This document shows positions 1-10,500 of a stretch of 18,395 bases of DNA, piece by piece. How positions within the stretch are numbered: the stretch's first letter is position 1; every line of letters starts with the position of its first letter. Location: positions 1 to 18,395 of the forward strand of contig CABQMC010000010.1 in assembly GCA_902465115.1 (NCBI GenBank), written 5' to 3'. The DNA comes from an uncultured Collinsella sp. GTDB taxonomy: Bacteria; Actinomycetota; Coriobacteriia; Coriobacteriales; Coriobacteriaceae. The position numbers and the translations under genes are program-made. The notes below the pieces were generated by a model that did no database searches, had not been told where the DNA came from, and worked only from the letters and a program-made list of their open reading frames with translations.

Positions 1-2064
<2,064 letters not shown>

Positions 2065-2210
2065 GGACGGCAACCTCTCCTGCGCAGGCACCCTGCCCGC
2101 TCTCCCCCGCCGTTCGTATTCGACGCGTTTGTCCTACTCTATCCCCATTTTTCACCGACACCAGTGAGGAATGTAGGGAACCGCGCCAAAAAACGAACGG
2201 GACGGTGCCC

Positions 2211-2237
2211 AAAAAAGAGGCCCCAAGTGGGGCCTCT
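2211..2237 (-). terminator. Rho-independent terminator after the redox operon
   Basis: A perfect 9-bp stem (AGAGGCCCC / GGGGCCTCT) with an AAGT-type four-base loop spans 2216-2237. On the minus strand it is followed directly by a run of six T at 2216-2211. It lies about 80 nt past the stop of the thioredoxin lipoprotein gene and ends the leftward three-gene operon. The plus strand has no T run after the stem. Confidence 0.9.
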
Positions 2238-2316
2238 ATATGGTGGAGATTATCTTGAAAGGCAGCGGACTACTCCGCACAGCGACACACGATCCTCGCC
2301 ATGCTTTACGCGTTTT

Positions 2317-3288
2317 CTACTGCTCGCTATTCGCAATCGCCTGGTCGATAAGCTTGTTGAGTGCTGCGCGCTGCTCGGCGGAGCTGATGGCTCCCACGAT
2401 GGGCTCCCCTACGATGTTGCCATTCTGATCGATGACATACGTTGTCGGGAACGAGAACAAATTTGACGTGAACTTACCGGCCTCGCTATCCGACTTGAAC
2501 CAGATGTTCTTATACGTCACGCCCTTCTTGCTCAGCACGTCCTTGGCATCTGCAATCTCGCCCTTGTTGCCATCGAGCGTAAAGGAATTGACGCCCACGA
2601 CCTGGCCGCCCTTCTTGGCAAGCTCCTGATTCAGTTTCTCAAGATCGCCCAGCTCGCTCACGCACGGCTTGCAAGTGGTAAACCAGAAGTTCATGACGGT
2701 GACCTTGTTCTTAGAGAACAGCTCGTCGCTGTTCACGTCGTTGCCATCCAGGTCCTTGCCCGTAAAGCTGGGGAACTTCGTCGCCTCGCTCGAAGCATTG
2801 GCACCGGCCGTCATGCCAGCGGTCGAAGCGTCGACGCTCTCGCCTGCACTCGGCGTGCTTCCACAGCCGGGGAACTCCTTCTCCAGGCTCTCGAGCTTGT
2901 CCTCGATCTCCTTGATCTGCTGTGCACCGGCCTTGAGCGTCTTGAGCTCATCCGCCGTGAACTCATCCTTGGCACCGTCGATGGTCTTGAGCAGGAAATC
3001 GCCGTAATTGCTGCCGTCCTCAATCATTGCCGAGTCTTTATTTGCCGCATTGAATACCTTTTCCCACAGCGCGTTATCACTCGAAAAGATCTCGTTCTCC
3101 TTCTGCATGAGCTTCGCATACAGCTCGGCGGCCTCGTCGGCATTGGCCGGCTTCTGAGCAGTGAGTTCTGCGATCTTAGGATCGGAGCCTGCAGATTCGC
3201 TCGCATTGCCACCGGGCGTCGAACATGCCACAAGGCACAAGGCCAATACCGGCACCATAAACAGGGCCGCAATCTTAGAAAGCTTCAT
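2317..3288 (-). CDS. TlpA-like thioredoxin-fold lipoprotein (redoxin family)
   Basis: Predicted extracytoplasmic thiol-disulfide reductase tethered to the membrane. The signal peptide ends in a lipobox LVAC, with lipidated Cys22. Residues 40-140 form a charged helical region with likely coiled coil (KEIEDKLESLEKEF). After a Ser/Ala-rich linker comes a TlpA/ResA-type domain (about 170-320) with active site FTTCKPC (C206, C209) and the cis-proline segment FPTTYVID (P281). An extra PGC (C142) precedes the linker. The start at 3288 is preferred over an ATG 6 nt earlier because GGAGG lies 7 nt before it and would abut the other. It is the last gene of the operon, 29 nt after the Fe-S protein, and is followed by a terminator. 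The partner is probably that Fe-S membrane protein; the final substrate (methionine sulfoxide reductase, cytochrome or other protein disulfides) cannot be read from the sequence. Confidence 0.92.
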   Translation of the reverse strand: MKLSKIAALFMVPVLALCLVACSTPGGNASESAGSDPKIAELTAQKPANADEAAELYAKLMQKENEIFSSDNALWEKVFNAANKDSAMIEDGSNYGDFLLKTIDGAKDEFTADELKTLKAGAQQIKEIEDKLESLEKEFPGCGSTPSAGESVDASTAGMTAGANASSEATKFPSFTGKDLDGNDVNSDELFSKNKVTVMNFWFTTCKPCVSELGDLEKLNQELAKKGGQVVGVNSFTLDGNKGEIADAKDVLSKKGVTYKNIWFKSDSEAGKFTSNLFSFPTTYVIDQNGNIVGEPIVGAISSAEQRAALNKLIDQAIANSEQ

Positions 3289-3294
3289 AGTCAT

Positions 3295-3300
3295 TCCTCC
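3295..3300 (-). promoter_or_regulatory. Ribosome binding site that decides the lipoprotein start
   Basis: GGAGGA on the minus strand. It ends 6-7 nt before the ATG at 3288 but touches the ATG at 3294, so the 323-residue form is the likely product. Confidence 0.75.
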
Positions 3301-3317
3301 GTTTTGTCGAAGCTTGT

Positions 3318-4220
3318 TTACTTTTTATCGGCAGTCAAGGGAAGCTTTTCCGCCGACACATCCAGGCCATAGCGATAGCTGATGGCATCGACGGGGCAGG
3401 CCCCGATGCACTTTCCGCACCGGATACATTCGGCATGATTGGGCGCGCGGACCACATCAACGTCCATCTGACAAACCCTTGAACACTTGCCGCACGAGAC
3501 GCATTTGCACGCGTCGACCTGAATCCCTAGCAGGGATACCTTATTCATGAGCGCATAGAATGCGCCGAGCGGGCAAATCCATTTGCAGAAGGGGCGATAG
3601 AACAAAACGCTCAGCACTACCACGGCAATGAGAACGGCAAGTTTCCAGGTAAAGAGCTGCCCCAGCGCAGATCGAATGCCGGCGTTGGCAATGGCCAGCG
3701 GAATGGCGCCCTCGAGCACACCCTGTGGACAGATGTACTTACAAAAGAACGGGTCGCCCATGCCCACGTCGTTAACCACCAAGACAGGCAGCAGCACCAC
3801 GGCAAACAGCAGCACGACGTACTTGATGTACGTGAGCGGCTTGAGCTTTTTCGTGGAGAACTTTTTGCCGGGAATCTTATGAAGCAGCTCCTGCAGCCAG
3901 CCAAACGGGCACAGAAAGCCACATATAAAGCGTCCCAGCAGCACGCCGAGCAAAATGAGCGTACCGGTAACATAGTAAGAAAAGTTGAACTTGGATGAAC
4001 CTACCACCGACTGGAACGACCCGATGGGGCACGCACCCGATGCCGCGGGGCACGAATAGCAATTAAGTCCAGGTACGCAGACTGTTTTTCCCGCGCCCTG
4101 ATAGATGCCGCCTTTGGCAAAGTTTGGCAGGTGAATGTTGGTGATGAGCGTCGCCGCCGCCTGAATGAATCCGCGAAATCGAGCCAAAACATGCGACGCA
4201 GTGTTTTCTCTTTTATCCAA
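3318..4220 (-). CDS. Polytopic membrane 4Fe-4S protein (NapH/CcoG-like)
   Basis: A 300-residue membrane electron carrier. From the TTG at 4220 it shows an N-terminal cysteine cluster (CVPGLNCYSCPAASGACP, residues 48-64), membrane segments near 83-103, 132-149 and 192-208, and three CXXXCP motifs (CGFLCP, CKYICP, CKWICP). The C-terminus carries two ferredoxin-type clusters (CKCVSCGKCSRVC, 238-250; CIRCGKCIGACP, 265-276). In NapH-like proteins such clusters pass electrons between cytoplasm or quinone pool and an extracytoplasmic acceptor; here the downstream TlpA-like lipoprotein is the natural acceptor. The TTG at 4220 overlaps the upstream microprotein gene by 8 nt and has GGAG 10 nt before it, suggesting translational coupling. 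A longer TTG start at 4292 would overlap the microprotein almost fully and adds residues without family features. The role is well supported; the electron donor is unknown. Confidence 0.88.
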   Translation of the reverse strand: MDKRENTASHVLARFRGFIQAAATLITNIHLPNFAKGGIYQGAGKTVCVPGLNCYSCPAASGACPIGSFQSVVGSSKFNFSYYVTGTLILLGVLLGRFICGFLCPFGWLQELLHKIPGKKFSTKKLKPLTYIKYVVLLFAVVLLPVLVVNDVGMGDPFFCKYICPQGVLEGAIPLAIANAGIRSALGQLFTWKLAVLIAVVVLSVLFYRPFCKWICPLGAFYALMNKVSLLGIQVDACKCVSCGKCSRVCQMDVDVVRAPNHAECIRCGKCIGACPVDAISYRYGLDVSAEKLPLTADKK

Positions 4221-4359
4221 TTCCGATACACTCCAAGCACAGCCTAATCGCTTTGGCCAGCACGGCATCCGCCTCGCCACGCATAACGCCAAAGCACACC
4301 ATGGTAATTCCGACGATCAACAAAGCGACCTGTACCACGGGTTTTACCGCTTTGAACAA
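4213..4359 (-). CDS. CXXC microprotein, CD1871A-like, 48 residues
   Basis: A very short gene read leftward from a TTG at 4359, with AAGGAG 8 nt upstream. The product begins MFKAVKPVVQ, has one hydrophobic segment (about residues 8-25), then RGEADAVLAKAIRLC and ends CLECIGIG, with the CXXC at C41 and C44. The membrane helix followed by a C-terminal CLECIGIG matches my recollection of the small CD1871A-type proteins of Clostridia. Its stop overlaps the start of the Fe-S gene by 8 nt, and it opens the redox operon. The job is not known; a thiol or Fe-S ligand contributed to the membrane electron carrier is a reasonable inference. A GTG at 4365 is possible but overlaps the ribosome binding site. 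Confidence 0.8.
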   Translation of the reverse strand: MFKAVKPVVQVALLIVGITMVCFGVMRGEADAVLAKAIRLCLECIGIG

Positions 4360-4449
4360 CTCGACCACTCCTTTCGTTACGCGACCATTGGACCATATCG
4401 ACTATAAAATCCGTGTTAAGCGCGATTTGGAATGTGCAAGGAGACTGTT
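4360..4449. promoter_or_regulatory. Divergent promoter region between redox operon and two-component system
   Basis: Ninety bases separate two divergent start codons. On the minus strand TTAACA and TATGGT, 16 nt apart (4419-4391), could be -35 and -10, giving a short leader to the AAGGAG at 4373-4368. On the plus strand an A/T-rich TATAAA at 4403-4408 is the likely -10, with no clear -35, as would suit an activated promoter. GACCAT occurs twice, 8 nt apart, at 4383 and 4391. The hexamers are weak, so only the region is assigned with confidence. Confidence 0.45.
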
Positions 4450-5124
4450 ATGCGTATTTTGATCGTCGAAGACGAGCGGGCACTGTGCGATGCAATCGCG
4501 CGCAGCTTGCGAAACTTGGCGTACAGCGTCGACTGCTGTCACGACGGACAGGAGGCGCTCGACCTACTGGACGTTGAGGCCTTCGACCTCGTGGTACTCG
4601 ACCTCAACCTTCCCCGTATCGATGGCATGACCGTGCTCAGGGAACTTAGGAAAACCGACTGCGAGACCAAGGTGCTGATTCTGTCCGCGCGTGGCGAAGT
4701 ATCCGATAAGGTCGACGGACTCGATGCCGGCGCCAACGATTACCTCACCAAGCCGTTTCATCTGGACGAACTTGCGGCAAGGATTCGCAGCCTTACCCTC
4801 AGGCGCTTCGCACAAAGCGACATAGTATTAACCTGCGGAAAGCTCCGCTTTGACACCAAGGCGCGCATCGCTTCCGTGGACAGTGAGGCTCTATCTCTTA
4901 CACGCAAGGAAACGGGAATCTTGGAATACCTGATGCTTAATCAGGGGCGACCGGTAAGCCAAGAGGAGCTTATCGAGCACGTTTGGGATAGCAGCGTGAA
5001 CAGCTTTAGCAACGCAACCCGCGTTCACATCTCGTCGCTCCGCAAAAAGCTACGCAGCGCTTTGGGATACGACCCGATTCGCAATCGGATTGGAGAGGGC
5101 TACGTTATGGAGGATAGCGAATGA
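4450..5124 (+). CDS. OmpR/PhoB-family response regulator
   Basis: A 224-residue two-component regulator. The receiver domain (1-115) has the acidic pair E8-D9, phosphoacceptor D51 in LVVLDLNLP, S79 in ILSA and K101 in LTKPF. The C-terminal winged helix (about 125-222) contains the usual LTRKETGILEYLM and ISSLRKKL runs and ends with IGEGYVM. ATG 4450 is chosen over ATG 4432 because AAGGAG lies 6 nt before it and MRILIVED is the family N-terminus. It overlaps the kinase gene by ATGA and starts divergently from the membrane redox operon, which is therefore a likely target, though autoregulation alone is also possible. Confidence 0.95.
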   Translation: MRILIVEDERALCDAIARSLRNLAYSVDCCHDGQEALDLLDVEAFDLVVLDLNLPRIDGMTVLRELRKTDCETKVLILSARGEVSDKVDGLDAGANDYLTKPFHLDELAARIRSLTLRRFAQSDIVLTCGKLRFDTKARIASVDSEALSLTRKETGILEYLMLNQGRPVSQEELIEHVWDSSVNSFSNATRVHISSLRKKLRSALGYDPIRNRIGEGYVMEDSE

Positions 5125-6272
5125 AAAGGCTTTCGCTGCAATGGCGCATAACGATTATGACGGCACTGCTCACGTGTGCAGCATGCGTGCTGACGAACTG
5201 CCTGGTCGGCTATACGGGCATGCGCTACATGGATGCCATCGGCAGCGACATCTCGGCCTTTAACGCTGCCAGCGCGGATTCGCCCCAGGTGTTCGACCCA
5301 ACGAAAACGGCCCTCGATGACAAGGTCACAATCGTCGTAAACGACGCACAGGAGTCTTTTGGCACGACAGCCTGGTACATCACGGCTGGAGTCACACTCC
5401 TTGGCGGCGCGCTGGCATACTTTGTGAGCGGCCGTGCACTCAAACCGCTACGGGCTTTTGCAGCCCAGGTTGAGCGTGTGCAGCCTGACAACCTAAGCGA
5501 AATCAGACTCAGTGAAGATGTGCCCACCGAGCTACAACGATGCAGCGCCTCTTTCAACGACATGATCGCCCGTCTTGGCGAAGGGTTCTCTGCACAGCGT
5601 CAGTTTACCGGCAACGCCGCACACGAGCTGCGCACCCCGCTCGCCCTTATGCAAGCACAGATTGAACTATTCATCTCCGAGCACTCCGGTTTGCAACCCG
5701 AAACAGCCGAGCTGCTCGGCCTGCTACAAGAACAAACCGAGCGCATGTCTCGAATGACCAAGGTATTGCTCGAGATGAGTGAGCTCCGCAGCGTCCCTTG
5801 CGGGGACGCTGTTGAACTCGGTCCCCTGTCCGAAGAGGTCCTCACCGACCTTGCGCCACTTGCCGAGAATAAGGACGTAACCCTCGATTGCGCCGGAGAC
5901 GCTTTGACAATCGGAAGTGATACGCTCCTCTATCGGCTGGTGTTTAATCTGGTCGAAAACGCCATCCGTTACAGCCGCTCCGGCTCGACTGTCAACGTCT
6001 CCATCAGCGACAGCGACAGCCATGTGCTCCTGCGAGTCAAAGATGAGGGCCCGGGAATACCCAAGCAGTACCGAGAGAGCATCTTCCAACCGTTCTTTCG
6101 CCTGGATAAATCCCGCAGCAGGGCATACGGCGGCGCAGGACTCGGACTAGCGCTCGTTTGGGAGATTGCAACGCTTCACGGTGGCACAGTAGAGGTTGAA
6201 ACAAGTTCCGAGAACGGGACCACCATGCTCGTAAGCCTTCCAAAACGATCCGTAGCGTTAACCGAACAGTAA
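5121..6272 (+). CDS. Membrane sensor histidine kinase
   Basis: A 383-residue kinase coupled to the response regulator by a 4-nt overlap. It has a first membrane segment at about 10-32, a short extracytoplasmic loop of about 55 residues and a second segment at about 85-104. A HAMP-like linker (SGRALKPLRAF...) follows, then the phosphoacceptor HELRTPL (H168), N-box LVFNLVENAI (N280), G1 box DEGPG (308-312) and G2 box GGAGLGLAL (337-345). The loop is too small for a known folded sensor domain. The first membrane segment contains C19-A-A-C22 and C27, unusual for a membrane helix and suggestive, given the thiol-redox operon next door, of sensing through cysteines. No terminator is evident in the 68 nt before the next gene, so read-through is possible. 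Confidence 0.95.
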   Translation: MKRLSLQWRITIMTALLTCAACVLTNCLVGYTGMRYMDAIGSDISAFNAASADSPQVFDPTKTALDDKVTIVVNDAQESFGTTAWYITAGVTLLGGALAYFVSGRALKPLRAFAAQVERVQPDNLSEIRLSEDVPTELQRCSASFNDMIARLGEGFSAQRQFTGNAAHELRTPLALMQAQIELFISEHSGLQPETAELLGLLQEQTERMSRMTKVLLEMSELRSVPCGDAVELGPLSEEVLTDLAPLAENKDVTLDCAGDALTIGSDTLLYRLVFNLVENAIRYSRSGSTVNVSISDSDSHVLLRVKDEGPGIPKQYRESIFQPFFRLDKSRSRAYGGAGLGLALVWEIATLHGGTVEVETSSENGTTMLVSLPKRSVALTEQ

Positions 6273-6340
6273 AACGAAAGGGGTCCCGAGCAACAGGAGT
6301 ACAATTGCTGCTATTGTTGCCAGCTGTTGGGAGATGGAAG

Positions 6341-7345
6341 ATGGACTGCGATGGCTACCCATGCGTTCCCATGCCGTTGATGTGCACTGCCTTTGTGCCG
6401 GGGCAGATTGACGATGCGGTTGCAGGCATTTCCGACCCCGATTCACGCACCATCGCCACGGCAGAAGCGCTGTACTTTCGCGGACAGGCCACGCTCGCCG
6501 CCGAGGCAGCACGCCCCTATCTTGACGCCACCGACCCCGCACTGCGCTATTCCGCATGCTTTATCTGCGGATATGCCAGTCTGTCGCTCAACCGTATCGC
6601 CGATGCCCGCCGGTGCCTTGCGGGCATCCTTGATGTGCCCACCGACGAAGAATCGCTCGCCGTCCACGCCACGCATATCCTGTTCGCCTCGGCCGCAAGC
6701 GTCCTGCTACATCTGCCTTCCCCGTATTCTGCCGAAGAGTTTTATCCACTTGCGGCGCATCTGCCCGAAGGCCTGCGCCTGTTCGCCAGCTACGTGATGG
6801 CACACGCCTTGTATCTGCGCGGCGAATACGGCCGCAGTCTGGGCATGGCGGAAAATGCCCTGATCATGAAACAGGGAAGCTATCCCATCTCGGAGCTGTT
6901 CCTGCACTTGGCAGCTTCTATGGCATGCATGAGTCTCAAAGACGTCGACGCCGCAAAGGCACACTTCGGAGTTGCTTGGAACATTGCGCGTCCCGACGGC
7001 CTTATCGAGCTCATTGGCGAGCATCACGGCCTTTTACAGGGACTCATCGAGGCGTGCCTAAAAACGCAATACCCTGACGACTTCGCTCACATCATCGAGA
7101 TCACGTATCGATTCAGCTACGGTTGGCGGCGCATCCACAACCCCGATTCGGGCGAGGACGTGGCCGACGATCTAACGACCACGGAATTCGCCATGGCCAT
7201 GCTCGCCTGTCGTGGGTGGACCAACGCCGAAATCGCACGCCATATGGGAGTATCGCCGGGCACCGTCAAAAACCGCCTATCCGGCGTATACGCAAAGCTT
7301 GGCATCGGCACACGCGCCGAGCTGGTCGCGCATATGTTGCGTTAG
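6341..7345 (+). CDS. LuxR-type transcriptional regulator with helical-repeat N-terminus
   Basis: 334 residues from the ATG at 6341, with GGGAG 7 nt upstream. A TTG at 6305 with AGGAG 5 nt upstream would add 12 residues and cannot be excluded. Residues 15-260 are alpha-helical and Ala/Leu-rich with paired-helix runs (ALYFRGQATLAAEAARPYL, ALYLRGEYGRSLGMAENAL), like the TPR-type sensor region of MalT-family regulators but without their ATPase. The last 57 residues are a LuxR helix-turn-helix (LTTTEFAMAMLACRGWTNAE followed by IARHMGVSPGTVKNRL). No receiver domain is present. It lies 155 bp upstream of the surface protein gene in the same direction and probably controls it; the ligand or partner is unknown. 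Confidence 0.88.
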   Translation: MDCDGYPCVPMPLMCTAFVPGQIDDAVAGISDPDSRTIATAEALYFRGQATLAAEAARPYLDATDPALRYSACFICGYASLSLNRIADARRCLAGILDVPTDEESLAVHATHILFASAASVLLHLPSPYSAEEFYPLAAHLPEGLRLFASYVMAHALYLRGEYGRSLGMAENALIMKQGSYPISELFLHLAASMACMSLKDVDAAKAHFGVAWNIARPDGLIELIGEHHGLLQGLIEACLKTQYPDDFAHIIEITYRFSYGWRRIHNPDSGEDVADDLTTTEFAMAMLACRGWTNAEIARHMGVSPGTVKNRLSGVYAKLGIGTRAELVAHMLR

Positions 7346-7500
7346 CGACCGGGCTGCCAAGCGCATCGAACGCGTTCCGGAACCCGGCGCTTCGCTCGAT
7401 CAATTTGGACATTTTGACCCTTGAATGGCACTACCGCCACGAGGCGCCTTCTCGCAAAATTGGATTATTTCCATCGATACTTGCGGGATGGGAGCCAAAG
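7346..7500 (+). promoter_or_regulatory. Intergenic leader of the surface protein with overlapping palindromes
   Basis: 155 bp between the LuxR regulator and the surface protein gene. It contains GAACGCGTTC (7368-7377, perfect 10-bp palindrome) overlapping TTCCGGAA (7375-7382, perfect 8-bp palindrome), which could be an operator. No convincing -35/-10 pair or terminator was found. The ribosome binding site GGGAG lies 6 nt before the ATG at 7501. Confidence 0.3.
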
Positions 7501-10500
7501 ATGCTTGATCGCCGTTCGTTACTTGTCGCCGGAGCGTCCTCGTTAGCGAGCATTATGTTGCCTCGCGTGCCGGGAAGCGAAAATGCCTTCCTGCTGCCGT
7601 TCACGCCCACCGCGACCTATGCCGACGAAAAAGACCCCTTCAAGGTCCTGGTGCTCTCGCGCACCATGTTCGGCGTGGTGGTGGTCGACGTCGCCAGCAA
7701 GAATATGCCCATCAAGGGAGCCCAGGTCACGCTCACGTCGCGCTATGCCGCAGGCAAGCAGCTCACCGCCACTACCGATGACGAAGGCACGGCCATCTTT
7801 GAGGTCGCGCCGCTTTCGGAAGGCTACGTGGACGAGGCGACGCTTCTCGACGCGTACGACTTTAACGGCGGCATCTCCATTAGCATGGCGGGCTACCGCG
7901 ATGTCGAGATTCCCCTCGCGCGTGTCCAAGGCGGAACCGCCATTACCGCACCCACACGTCCGCTCTCCGATGGCGAGCCGTACTTTCGCCAGCTCACATT
8001 CGACGAATGGGACATCCAGTACGCCGACGCTACGTTCATGGCATTGCCGAAGGACGACACGGCAAACGACCAACCCGACACGCACGCCTTTACCGTGCAG
8101 GCACATCTGCCACAGGGCGGACAGGCAACGCTGCGCATCAACAAAGTGATGCCCGCTGCGGGCAGCTCATCCGAAACCGTCACGCAGATTGGCCAAGTCA
8201 AGGCCAGCGCATCGGGCGCGGATAATCTGGCGACGTTCACGCTCGAAGACAAGTTCCTCGATGCAGCGTCGAGCCTTCTGGAAGAAGGATGCAAGCTGCG
8301 CTTTATCCTCGACTACCAGGGCAAAACCTACACGCTCTCCTCCCCCATGGCCGTTGTCACTGCGCCGGCCGCAAAGGCAGAATCGGGCTCGACCACCATC
8401 ATTCCCACCACTATGGACCAAGAGATCACTCCGTTTGATTTCCCCGCGGCGTTTCCCGGCATCGGCGGCAATAAGTTCACGTGCTGGATGCCCACATTTC
8501 CGATTCTCTTCGATTTCTCGTTTGCTGGATACGTGCTGTTTGGCGGAGGATACAAACCAGCCAGCTATATGAACGATTCGGGCAACCCTGATCCGGAATA
8601 CTGGAAGAAATCGCCGCGCGAGTCGGGCGCCAAGCAGGCAAACCGCTACCTCGACGAGATGGAGGGGAAGTGGAATCAGTACAAGAGTATGAGTGCCGGT
8701 TCGGGCACCGATCCAAGAAACACCAAGCTCCTTCGCCACCATTGCACGCCGCTGTTCACGATGGATATCGCCACACAGCTGTACGGCTCGCTCGCCTACG
8801 ATTGGGTGGGCAAAACCTGGGGTAACAACAACGACCCCGCATACGGCAATATTAAGGCCCTCTTCCAGGTAAGAACCGACCTCAATTGGACCGAGCAGTT
8901 TACCCTAGGACCGGTGCCGTTTTTCCTAAACGTCAACCCCTGGGTGCTGGCGAAGCTGGCGCTCGCCGTGGGTGCCCACACGCACGGCAGCGGCGCGGCG
9001 TTTTTTAAAAACATTTCGCTCGACTATTCAAACACGTCGGGCTCGTTCACCATCCAGATCGGGCTCGCCGTCACCTTTGGCGCCGGCGTTGCAGGCGTCG
9101 CCTCGTCTGCCGTGCGCGGCGCCGCATCCCTCACGCTGTTCATTGGGTACGAGAAGGCAGATGGACACCAGCTTCCGCGACTGCGCGTAGGTGCAGATGT
9201 CGATGTCGATGTGATACTCCAGTTCGTAATGTTCAAGTGGACCACCAAGGCTTGGTCGGGGTCGTGGCCCACACTCCTCGATTCGTGGAATATGTCGGTG
9301 AACAATGGCAACCAGTATGTGCTCCAGCGCTCTGAGCTCGCATTGGGCGGAGATGCGCCTTACACGCTGGATGCCTGTTTCGGCTCGGCCGGCAACGCCG
9401 AGGCGGGTGGTGTGCCGCAATTTATCGCATCGGCCACCATCGTCACCAACGCCGAGCTGCTCGCACGCGCCGAGGTTAAGGCCACTGCAAGGAATGTCGC
9501 GCCTACCGTACGCGATTGGGACCGGTCGGTCACGCGTATTGAGCTCGAGGCGGATGCAGAGAGCGACGACACGGGACAGGTCGAACATTTCGTCCATGCA
9601 CTGATGGAAAACGACGAAAACGCCGCGCCGATGTACGAGTACACCTATATCGAGCAGGCGACGAACGCTGTTGCGGACCCCAACGCCAATTCTGCTGGTG
9701 TATCGGAGGACGAGCGTGGCGGCATCAAGCCCTCGAGCGACAACGTGCTGTTTTCCGGCGTGCTCAGCGAAGCTCACATGAAGCTGGCAATGATCGCCGG
9801 CGTAGAATGCCTGTTCCGTATCGCCTCGGTGCGCTACGGCGACAATGGCCGCTCGCGCCTGGTGGTGCACACAAAGGCAAACGGCACGTGGTCTGCCCCC
9901 ATGCCCGTGGACTTCCCCCTTGGCTTTGGCGAGGGCGACGTGGAGCGCAACGGCATATTCGATTACGACTTCGACGTAGTGGAATATACGGACGGAAGAG
10001 AAAACCAGGACGCTTACGTGCTGCTGGTCTCGGGCGAGCGCCCCGACGGCGACAACACCCTTTTCGATACGGCAAGCACAGCCGGCATACTGTCCGTTGT
10101 GCGCCTGCGCATAAGCAACGACGGAGTTCGCGTGATGTCGCACACGTCGTGGCGCAGCATCTCGCGCGGCCGCCTTCGGGAGGATGGCCACCATTGTCTG
10201 CAGTGTCCACGCATCACGGTGGGCAAGACGCTGGTCGACGGGCGCCTGTCGGGCGCTTACCTCCACCGCCGCGGAACCACCGCAGAAAAGGCGCTGGGCA
10301 ATGAGGCAGAGGTTGCGCTGGAGTGCTTCACCCTGTGGTCGGATGATTTGGGCGACAGCCTCACGTTCCGTCAGGTCCTCCGCTTTCCGCAAGCGCCATC
10401 GAGCATCGAGCTGGGCGTACCCGAGAATATCAACGGCAAAATGGTGGTGCCCGTTGCATACGAAACTGCAAACGGTTGTGGCTGCGCATCGTATGCCGTG

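Noticed and set aside
4221..4292. Longer start of the Fe-S membrane protein
   Set aside because: It coincides with the microprotein gene in another frame; the added residues show no family similarity.
7123..7500. N-terminal extension of the surface protein to 7123
   Set aside because: It overlaps the LuxR regulator's helix-turn-helix in another frame and lacks a signal peptide; ATG 7501 with GGGAG and a signal sequence is far better.
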